From UBA11540 sp045536425 (GTDB lineage Bacteria; Bacillota; Clostridia; Oscillospirales; Ruminococcaceae), in assembly GCA_045536425.1 (NCBI GenBank), contig JAZSNN010000012.1, positions 62,001-126,000 on the forward strand: a stretch of DNA of 64,000 bases. The letters run 5' to 3'. Of the stretch, positions 50,105-56,086 are shown piece after piece; within the stretch, counting starts at the first letter, position 1; each line of letters opens with the position of its first letter. Both the position numbers and the translations under genes were made by a program. The notes under the pieces are model-generated. The model was not told where the DNA came from and made no database searches. It was given only the letters and a program-made list of their open reading frames with translations.

Positions 50105-50939
50105 AAGAGTAGCTCAGCGTATTGCAGAGCTAGGATTTAAAGTTCTCGCAGCAGGATTGAGCGAAGACTTGAAGGAAACAGAAACTCTAAAAATCTGTTC
50201 TGTAGAGTATGCTATAAAAAACAGCGATTACGTCATCCTTCCTCTTCCGATAACCACAGACAACGTATATATAAATGCCCCTGACTCAGCTATGAAAATC
50301 CCTCTTGAAGTAATATTTTCAAATCTCAAGCCCGAACAGGTTGTTTTTGGAGGAAAGGTTAATAAAAGCATTGCCGAATCTATATCCGCATCAGGCGCAA
50401 CTGTCGAAGACTACCTCGAACGTGAGGATTTTGCTATTTTAAATGCAATTCCAACCGCGGAGGGTGCTATTGCCATTGCTATGCAAGAGATGACCAAAAC
50501 GATATATCAAAGCAAATGTCTTGTAACAGGTTATGGCAGAATTTCAAAGATTCTCTGTCGGTATTTATATGCATTAGGCAGTGAAGTAACAGTCGCAGCA
50601 AGAAAAACAAGTGATCTTGTATGGGCAAAGACACAAGGTTACAATATCGTACATATAAACGATATGTTTTTAGACAATAAACAATTTGATGTTATATTCA
50701 ACACTGTTCCCAGTATGGTTTTTGATGCGAATAGACTTAAAGTAACTGACAAAGAGAGCGTTATAATAGACCTTGCTTCCAAACCCGGAGGAATAGATTT
50801 TAGTACAGCAAAAGAATTGGGGATGAGAGTTATATGGGCTCTTTCGCTTCCCGGAAAGGTGGCTCCTATCAGTGCGGGAGATATAATTTATGACACCATT
50901 ATGACCATTATTTCCGAAAGGAGAGCGAACCGTGAATAA
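50055..50939 (+). CDS. spoVFA: Dipicolinate synthase subunit A
   Basis: 294 residues. Together with SpoVFB it converts dihydrodipicolinate to dipicolinic acid, the spore-core calcium chelator, in the mother cell. SVIGGDIRFIRVAQRIAELG is the N-terminal nucleotide-binding start, and LVTGYGRISKILCRYLYALG is the second Rossmann motif; VIIDLASKPGGIDF and ALSLPGKVAPISAG are family blocks. Ribosome site weak (GGTAAG). It overlaps spoVFB by 8 bp. Confidence 0.94.
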   Translation: MNKTKVFSVIGGDIRFIRVAQRIAELGFKVLAAGLSEDLKETETLKICSVEYAIKNSDYVILPLPITTDNVYINAPDSAMKIPLEVIFSNLKPEQVVFGGKVNKSIAESISASGATVEDYLEREDFAILNAIPTAEGAIAIAMQEMTKTIYQSKCLVTGYGRISKILCRYLYALGSEVTVAARKTSDLVWAKTQGYNIVHINDMFLDNKQFDVIFNTVPSMVFDANRLKVTDKESVIIDLASKPGGIDFSTAKELGMRVIWALSLPGKVAPISAGDIIYDTIMTIISERRANRE

Positions 50940-51510
50940 AATTCGAATAGGTTTTGCTATGTGCGGCTCTTTCTGTACATTTTCGCAGGTTATACCTGAA
51001 TTCGAAAGACTCTGCGATTTGGGGTATGATGTGTACCCGATTATGTCAGAAATATCCTCTTGCACAGACACAAGATTTGGCAAGTCTGAAGATTTTAAAA
51101 ATATCCTCGAAAGCAAAAGTCAAAAAAAAATCATCTCAACAATAACACAGGCAGAGCCAATAGGTCCAAAAAACCTGTTGGATATTCTGGTTATTGCTCC
51201 GTGTACCGGAAACACTCTAGGAAAACTTGCAAACGGAATAACCGATTCCACAGTGACTATGGCAGCAAAGGCAACGCTTAGAAACTCTCGCCCAGTACTA
51301 ATTGCAGTTTCTACAAACGATGCTCTTTCAACCTCTGCAAAAAACATCGGCACCCTTTTAAACTGCAAAAACGTCTTTTTTGTACCGATGCGTCAAGACG
51401 ATTTTGAAAACAAACCGACCTCTATCGTTGCCGATTTTACAAAGATATACGATTCTATTCTATCTGCCCTTGAGCAAAAACAGTTGCAACCCATATTCGC
51501 AAAGGCATAA
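50932..51510 (+). CDS. spoVFB: Dipicolinate synthase subunit B
   Basis: 192 residues, flavoprotein-fold partner of SpoVFA. IRIGFAMCGSFCTFSQVIPE (residues 3-22) and APCTGNTLGKLANGITDS are typical, as is RPVLIAVSTNDALS. GTGAATAA-type overlap: its start (ATG/GTG at 50932) lies within the last codons of spoVFA, after GAAAGGAGA. Supports a spore-forming host, together with sigK. Confidence 0.94.
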   Translation: MNKIRIGFAMCGSFCTFSQVIPEFERLCDLGYDVYPIMSEISSCTDTRFGKSEDFKNILESKSQKKIISTITQAEPIGPKNLLDILVIAPCTGNTLGKLANGITDSTVTMAAKATLRNSRPVLIAVSTNDALSTSAKNIGTLLNCKNVFFVPMRQDDFENKPTSIVADFTKIYDSILSALEQKQLQPIFAKA

Positions 51511-51515
51511 AAACT

Positions 51516-51562
51516 TGACCCACCAACGCATTAAAAATGCGGGTGGGTCCCCAAAACCTTGT
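51516..51562 (+). repeat. Nested hairpin after spoVFB
   Basis: GACCCACC...GGTGGGTC encloses GCATT-AAAA-AATGC; the tail CCCCAAAACCTTG resembles the one after ppdK (41874-41891). Probable terminator/repeat. Confidence 0.6.
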
Positions 51563-51575
51563 TGTTTCACAATAA

Positions 51576-51605
51576 AAAATCGGAAGGGTCTCCCCTTCCG
51601 ATTTT
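51576..51605. terminator. Bidirectional terminator, spoVFB / pduL
   Basis: AAAATCGGAAGGG / CCCTTCCGATTTT with a short loop, between convergent genes. Confidence 0.9.
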
Positions 51606-51614
51606 ACTATTCAA

Positions 51615-52193
51615 TTAGAGCTTTACGATTTCACCGTAAACTTCGCCGGAAAGTCCTGCAGCGTTTGCCTCGTCTGTATCAAGGTGAGCCGCGGGAGCAA
51701 AGTTTGCGTTTACACGGATAACTACGTCACCGAGTATCGCGCTACGGTCTGCACTTGTGAGCTTGAGACCAACGATTTCCTTGTCAGCTACGCCAAACTC
51801 AGCAGCAACCTCAGGAGTGAGATGAACGTGACGCTTTGCAACGATAACGCCTTCTTCGAGTTCAACCTCTCCGCAAGGACCAACAAGCTTACAAGGAGCA
51901 CTGCCCTTTGTATCGCCGGACTCTCTGATAGGAGCAGCAACACCGATAGAACGTGCGTCTGTAAGAGAAATTTCAACCTGTGTTGCGGGTCTTACTGGGC
52001 CGAGAATTGTAACACCTGCGAGCTCTCTCTTGGGGCCTACAACTGTAAGTCTTTCGGAGCAAGCGTACTGACCTGGCTGAGAAAGGTCCTTTTTGTTTGT
52101 GAGGGTTGCGCCCTTACCAAAAAGTATTTCAAGATGTTCCTGAGACACGTGAATGTGTCTTGCAGAAGTTTCAACTAAAACTTTGTTTGCCAT
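51615..52193 (-). CDS. pduL: Phosphate propanoyl/acetyltransferase, PduL type
   Basis: 192 residues. Two metal-binding HxH motifs typical of PduL are present, SARHIHVSQEHLE and AKRHVHLTPEVA, with GPVRPATQVEIS between. It exchanges acyl-CoA and phosphate for acyl-phosphate. No microcompartment shell genes or encapsulation peptide extension are seen, so it likely serves as a cytosolic phosphotransacetylase in acetate formation (inference). The start at complement of 52193 follows GGAGG. Confidence 0.93.
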   Translation of the reverse strand: MANKVLVETSARHIHVSQEHLEILFGKGATLTNKKDLSQPGQYACSERLTVVGPKRELAGVTILGPVRPATQVEISLTDARSIGVAAPIRESGDTKGSAPCKLVGPCGEVELEEGVIVAKRHVHLTPEVAAEFGVADKEIVGLKLTSADRSAILGDVVIRVNANFAPAAHLDTDEANAAGLSGEVYGEIVKL

Positions 52194-52293
52194 ATTTTTT
52201 ACCTCCGTCAATTTTTCTCTTATAATTTTACTATTTTCTTGCTGCTTTTTCAAGAGTTTACGCAAAAAAATCGATATATTTCGAAAAATAATA

Positions 52294-52322
52294 TTGACAA
52301 AACGTAAAAGTTTGTGTACAAT
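52294..52322 (+). promoter_or_regulatory. Promoter of tRNA-Ser
   Basis: TTGACA (52294-52299), 17-bp spacer, TACAAT (52317-52322), 20 bp before the tRNA. Confidence 0.88.
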
Positions 52323-52342
52323 AGTTAAGCACTCGAAAATAT

Positions 52343-52435
52343 GGAGAGATCGCCTAGTCCGGTTTATGGCGCACGACTGGAACTCGTGTATGGGTTGAAA
52401 GCTCATCGAGGGTTCGAATCCCTCTCTCTCCGCCA
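52343..52435 (+). tRNA. tRNA-Ser (anticodon GGA), CCA encoded
   Basis: A 7-bp acceptor GGAGAGA/TCTCTCC (52343-52349 with 52425-52431), anticodon GGA at 52379-52381 in loop CTGGAAC, a long variable arm (class II tRNA), T-arm GAGGGTTCGAATCCCTC and encoded CCA (52433-52435). Confidence 0.97.
52415..52429 (+). repeat. tRNA-Ser 3' end segment repeated at 54630 (possible attL)
   Basis: CGAATCCCTCTCTC of the tRNA T-arm and acceptor is repeated at 54630-54643. The AT-rich genes between are flanked by this direct repeat. Confidence 0.45.
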
Positions 52436-52477
52436 AAGCGAAAATCCTGTCGACTTTTGTCGATGGGATTTTTGTTT

Positions 52478-52585
52478 TGTATTATTCATTTTTCATTATT
52501 CAATATTCATCATTCATTCGACAGGATTTTCAATGAATAATGAATGATGAAGTCCGCTTCGCTGATGAATAATGAATAATTGATT
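52478..52585. repeat. ATTCAT/ATGAAT inverted array (loose relative of the mini-hairpin arrays)
   Basis: Left part: repeated ATTCAT/ATTATTCA words. Right part: ATGAATAATGAATGATGAA, then GTCCGCTTCGCTGATGAATAATGAATAAT. The linker sense flips around CGACAGGATTTTCA, which also copies part of the tRNA trailer (about 52446-52470). GCTTCGC (52556-52562) is the complement of the GCGAAGC mini-hairpin word. Confidence 0.7.
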
Positions 52586-52608
52586 TAACCTAAAGTTTCT
52601 GCTATAAT
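52580..52608 (+). promoter_or_regulatory. Promoter of the 52631 gene
   Basis: TTGATT (52580-52585), 17-bp spacer, TATAAT (52603-52608). Confidence 0.7.
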
Positions 52609-52630
52609 ATTTTAAAAGGCGGTGTTTTAA

Positions 52631-52987
52631 ATGAAAGAAAATTTACTCATAGATAAATCTATTGCTTTTGCTGCAAGAATTGTAAAATTGCATCAGCAGT
52701 TAATTAAAAATAAGAAAGAAACAATAATTTCAAAACAAATAGTTCGTAGTGGAACAAGTATTGGTGCAAATATAAATGAAGCAAATTACGGTCAAAGCAA
52801 AGCTGATTTTATTTCTAAAATGCACATAGCATTAAAGGAAACTGCCGAAACAGAATATTGGATAAAATTACTTTATATGTCTGAATATATTGATGATAAA
52901 ATGAGCAATTCTTTACTTGATGATTGCTTAGAAATAAAACGAATTCTTATTGCTTCTATCAATACAGCAAAGGAAAACAACAAATGA
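52631..52987 (+). CDS. Four helix bundle protein (23S rRNA intervening-sequence protein family)
   Basis: 118 residues, four amphipathic helices. KSIAFAARIVKLHQQL, SKQIVRSGTSIGANINEANYG and ALKETAETEYWIKLLYMSEYI are the family hallmarks. Such proteins are often called IVS proteins because some are encoded in 23S rRNA insertions; most, as here, are free-standing and of unknown role. AT-rich codons contrast with the surrounding core genes. Overlaps the next gene by ATGA. Confidence 0.9.
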   Translation: MKENLLIDKSIAFAARIVKLHQQLIKNKKETIISKQIVRSGTSIGANINEANYGQSKADFISKMHIALKETAETEYWIKLLYMSEYIDDKMSNSLLDDCLEIKRILIASINTAKENNK

Positions 52988-53406
52988 TTAAAAACATAAA
53001 AGTTATTTTATGCACTCAAGAAATCTATGATATATATTCCGCCTGTATGTTTGAACCTACTTTTGATAAATTTAAGATTAAAGCAGAACAAATGCAAAAA
53101 GATTCTTCTGTCTCTGTGTATGGATATTTTTCAAACGAAAAAATCATTGGTGTAATTTCCACGCAAGAAACTGATAAAACTGTAGAAATCATAGGAATAG
53201 CAGTTCATACTAAAGAAAGACATTCAGGTATTGGAACGAAACTTATAGATTATGTAAAAGATAAAAGCTCAAAACCCATTATTGCCGAAACCGACAGTGA
53301 CGCTGTTGTGTTTTATAAAAAATACGGATTTAACATCAAAGAAATTATTGTTTCAAAATCTAATGTTTCTTATAGTAGACATGTATGTACTTTAAATTGC
53401 AAATAA
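52984..53406 (+). CDS. GNAT-family N-acetyltransferase
   Basis: 140 residues. The acetyl-CoA-binding region is GIAVHTKERHSGIGTKLIDYV (Q/RxxGxG/A equivalent RHSGIG), with the later VVFYKKYGF typical of GNAT strand 6. The start at 52984 overlaps the four-helix gene stop. Acceptor unknown. AT-rich, part of the putative tRNA-Ser island. Confidence 0.88.
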   Translation: MIKNIKVILCTQEIYDIYSACMFEPTFDKFKIKAEQMQKDSSVSVYGYFSNEKIIGVISTQETDKTVEIIGIAVHTKERHSGIGTKLIDYVKDKSSKPIIAETDSDAVVFYKKYGFNIKEIIVSKSNVSYSRHVCTLNCK

Positions 53407-53533
53407 AAATATGTAGGGGTTCGAACACATAGGTCAAAAAATCAAAGGGGTTCGGATTTGTGCTACCTTTCCAAACAAAAAGCATCACCTTTTCTCTCTG
53501 CATTCCTAGCGGAGAATTAGTAGCACGAAAACT

Positions 53534-53561
53534 TCGGCAGAGAACTTGTTTTCTCTGCCGA
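53534..53561 (+). other. Small hairpin upstream of a promoter-like sequence
   Basis: TCGGCAGAGAA / TTCTCTGCCGA (53534-53544 with 53551-53561). TTGTTT (53546-53551), 17 bp, TATAAT (53569-53574) overlaps it and may drive the peptidase gene or nothing. The rest of 53407-53580 holds no gene. Confidence 0.45.
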
Positions 53562-53587
53562 TTTGTGTTATAATGGGGCTAACAGAA

Positions 53588-53724
53588 AGCCTCCCTCCGA
53601 GAGGGAGGGGGACCGCGCTAGCGGTGGAAGGAGCCTGCGTCGCTTTAGGTTTGGATAAAACTTATTGTATCGCACTCTCCCTCAGTCACCTTCGGTGACA
53701 GCTCCCTCCCGGAGGGAGCCTCAG
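53588..53724. mobile_element. Palindromic MITE-like intergenic element
   Basis: About 137 bp with inverted ends: AGCCTCCCTCCGAGAGGGAGG at the left and CTCCCTCCCGGAGGGAGCCT at the right, plus internal hairpins ACCGC-GCTA-GCGGT and GTCACC-TTC-GGTGAC. No ORF. The CTCCCTCAGTCACC...GGTGACAGCTCCCTCC motif is a type of intergenic element common in gut Ruminococcaceae, from memory. Confidence 0.7.
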
Positions 53725-53806
53725 GACACGTGCAACCTTAGGGGTATGGGCTTTGCCCGAAGCCTTTGTAATACAAAGGCGAAACTTGCGATAAAAGAGG
53801 TATCAA

Positions 53807-54409
53807 ATGATTTTACTAACTTCAAATGGTTTATCAAGTAATGAATTAATGGGCAGAGTAAAAACATACATCAAAGCAGGTAAGGCTGCTCTTGTTGTTA
53901 CTGCTGATAACGAATATAAAGAAAAAAACTATCATGTTGAAAGATTAACAAACGAATTAAGAATGCTTGGGCTGTCTGTTGAATGCTTTGACTTTGACAA
54001 TCAATTACCAACAGAGCTTATGCAATATGACGTGGTAGAATTAATAGGAGGCAATCCGTACTATCTGTTGAACTCAATACAAAAAAATTGTTTTTTTGAT
54101 GTGTTAAAATACTTCGCACAAAATAGGTATTTGATAGGATGTAGTGCAGGCGCACTGGTTCTTACACCTTCTCTTGATTTGATAGATCTTTACTCTCCCG
54201 AGATGAACATTGTAGGACTAAAAGATTTATCTGCGTGCAATTTTACAGATATTTGCATACTTCCGCATTACAGTAAATTCTTAAAGAAATACACAGGTTT
54301 TGAGGAAAAATGTGCTCAATATGAACATACACTTAATCGTGAAGTAATTCGATTAAATGACGGACAAGGTGTGATTATAAACGAAAGTAACATAGATATT
54401 ATAAAATAA
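53807..54409 (+). CDS. Peptidase E-like (family S51) protein
   Basis: 200 residues. The nucleophile elbow GCSAGALVLTP (Ser about 117) and the YDVVELIGGNPYYLL block match dipeptidase E/cyanophycinase-type S51 enzymes; ICILPHYSKF supplies a conserved histidine. It would cleave Asp-X dipeptides or a related bond. AT-rich codons; last gene before the putative right att site. A ribosome site (AAAGAGGT) precedes 53807. Confidence 0.88.
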   Translation: MILLTSNGLSSNELMGRVKTYIKAGKAALVVTADNEYKEKNYHVERLTNELRMLGLSVECFDFDNQLPTELMQYDVVELIGGNPYYLLNSIQKNCFFDVLKYFAQNRYLIGCSAGALVLTPSLDLIDLYSPEMNIVGLKDLSACNFTDICILPHYSKFLKKYTGFEEKCAQYEHTLNREVIRLNDGQGVIINESNIDIIK

Positions 54410-54410
54410 C

Positions 54411-54447
54411 GTAAGCCCCGACAGAAATAAAAAATCTGTCGGGGTTA
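54411..54447 (+). terminator. Terminator of the peptidase gene
   Basis: GTAAGCCCCGACAGA / TCTGTCGGGGTTAC with an A-rich loop; 3' T run absent, moderate strength. Confidence 0.7.
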
Positions 54448-54539
54448 CATATTTGTTTACAGCAGGGCAATTATTAATCAACTGACTATAAATTCTCCGC
54501 TAATTTTGCACCCCTTTGGTGATGCTTTTTGTTTTTGTT

Positions 54540-54639
54540 GAGGGATTCGAATATGAACTCCAAGAGCGCGAGCATAGCGAAGCGTGATTGGGAGAAACAG
54601 TCCGGTGAACTGTTTCGTTCGTGAATGGACGAATCCCTC
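54540..54639. repeat. 100-bp structured element with GAGGGATTCG inverted ends
   Basis: GAGGGATTCG (54540-54549) pairs with CGAATCCCTC (54630-54639). Inside is GAAACAGT-CCGGTGA-ACTGTTTC (54594-54616) and an AGCG-rich stretch containing GCGAAGC (54577-54583). The right end CGAATCCCTCTCTCC also copies the tRNA-Ser 3' part. No ORF. Confidence 0.65.
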
Positions 54640-54730
54640 TCTCCACAAAGAACCGCCCTTGCGTTCGTCTTTTGTCAAGACAAGGAACCGTCTCCTGTCT
54701 TTTCAGTCCGGTTATAGCCCACAAAAAAAC

Positions 54731-54768
54731 AAAGCAGTTCTTTCCAAAGGAAAGAACTGCTTTTTCTT
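54731..54768. terminator. Bidirectional terminator before pyrimidine phosphorylase
   Basis: AAAGCAGTTCTTTCC-AAA-GGAAAGAACTGCTTT, then TTCTTTT on plus and TGTTTTTTTG on minus. It ends the met operon on the minus strand. Confidence 0.92.
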
Positions 54769-56070
54769 TTACTCTATTCTCGCTAATATAAGCGGTCTTT
54801 TTGTTGGTTTTTCGGGTTTGATTATAGTTGATTCCAAAAGCTTTTTCTCAGCTGCTGCAAACAGTTTTTCATCGTTTGCATAGAGCGTTGCGATGGTATC
54901 GCCTTTTGAAACCCTATCGCCCGTTTTTACTTTCAGCATTATTCCGGCGCTATAGTCGATTTTATCTTCCTTTGTGTTTCTTCCCGCGCCAAGCAAAAGA
55001 CTTGCCACGCCATAGCCTTCGGTGTCAACACTATAAACAAATCCATCTTGTTGTGCTTTTACTTCGTAGGAATATTTTGCTGTTGGAAATTTGGATGTAT
55101 CAACCACGCTCTCAACATCTCCGCCTTGTGCTTTTACCATTTTCGCAAAGGTTTCGAGTGCTTTGCCGTTTTCTATGGTTTCTTTAACCATCCTCTCGCA
55201 CTCGCCTCGACTGCCTTTTTGTGCTAGGTACAGCATTTCTGTAGCCAGGGCAACGCAAACCTCTGTAAAATCTTCGGGGCCATTTCCTTTGAGGGTTTCT
55301 ATCGCTTCGATAACTTCAAGAGAGTTACCAATTGCATTTCCAAGAGGAATATCCATATCAGTAATTAGTGCCGACATCCTTTTACCCGCTTGTTTTCCTA
55401 TACCTACCATCAATTCTGCGAGCTTTTTGCTATCCTCTTGAGTTTTCATAAATGAGCCACTGCCTGTTTTTACATCAAGCACTATGCAATCGTCATCAGC
55501 AGCGAGTTTTTTGCCCATTATACTCGATGCGATGAGTGGCATACTATCAACTGTTGCCGTAACGTCTCGAAGAGCGTAGAGCAGTTTATCTGAGGGAGCG
55601 AGTTCCCCGCTCTGTCCCGTTATGGCAATTCCAACCTCATTGACTATCCGTTCAAACTCCTTTTGTGAAAGCGAAGTATTAAAGTTCGGTATAGCTTCGA
55701 GTTTGTCAATGGTTCCACCTGTATGACCGAGACCACGCCCGCTCATCTTTGCAACCTTAATTCCCAGTGAAGCAACTATTGGAGTGACAACCAGGCTTGT
55801 TTTGTCCCCCACTCCACCCGTTGAATGTTTGTCAACACGGATGCCGTCTATTGCGGAGAAATCGAGCTTTTCGCCCGAATCTCTAATGGCTAGTGTGAGG
55901 TCTGTGGTTTCTCTAAGAGTCATCCCTTTGAAGTATATCGCCATACAGAGTGCCGATGCCTGATAGTCGGGGATTTCTCCCTTTACGTATCCCGAAACGA
56001 AAAAATTTATTTCCTTTGTTGTGAGTTCTTTTCCGTCTCTTTTGTTCTTGATGACATCGTACATTCTCAT
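54769..56070 (-). CDS. pdp: Pyrimidine-nucleoside phosphorylase
   Basis: 433 residues, the family length. Start MRMYDVIKNKRDGKELT; catalytic/phosphate motifs VDKHSTGGVGDKTSL, KMSGRGLGHTGGTIDKLE and DVKTGSGSF are intact. It splits uridine or thymidine (or deoxyuridine) with phosphate. The start is complement of 56070, with GAGGTGA upstream; a 16-codon extension has no support. It follows metH by 16 bp on the same strand, so it is probably co-transcribed with the methionine genes, an unexpected partner. Confidence 0.95.
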   Translation of the reverse strand: MRMYDVIKNKRDGKELTTKEINFFVSGYVKGEIPDYQASALCMAIYFKGMTLRETTDLTLAIRDSGEKLDFSAIDGIRVDKHSTGGVGDKTSLVVTPIVASLGIKVAKMSGRGLGHTGGTIDKLEAIPNFNTSLSQKEFERIVNEVGIAITGQSGELAPSDKLLYALRDVTATVDSMPLIASSIMGKKLAADDDCIVLDVKTGSGSFMKTQEDSKKLAELMVGIGKQAGKRMSALITDMDIPLGNAIGNSLEVIEAIETLKGNGPEDFTEVCVALATEMLYLAQKGSRGECERMVKETIENGKALETFAKMVKAQGGDVESVVDTSKFPTAKYSYEVKAQQDGFVYSVDTEGYGVASLLLGAGRNTKEDKIDYSAGIMLKVKTGDRVSKGDTIATLYANDEKLFAAAEKKLLESTIIKPEKPTKRPLILARIE

Positions 56071-56086
56071 TTGGTTCACCTCTATT

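Noticed and set aside
51615..52193. Part of a bacterial microcompartment operon (PduL)
   Set aside because: No shell protein, aldehyde dehydrogenase or diol dehydratase gene flanks it.
52194..52436. N-terminal extension of the pduL frame into the tRNA
   Set aside because: The extension runs antisense through tRNA-Ser; a good GGAGG site fixes the start at complement of 52193.
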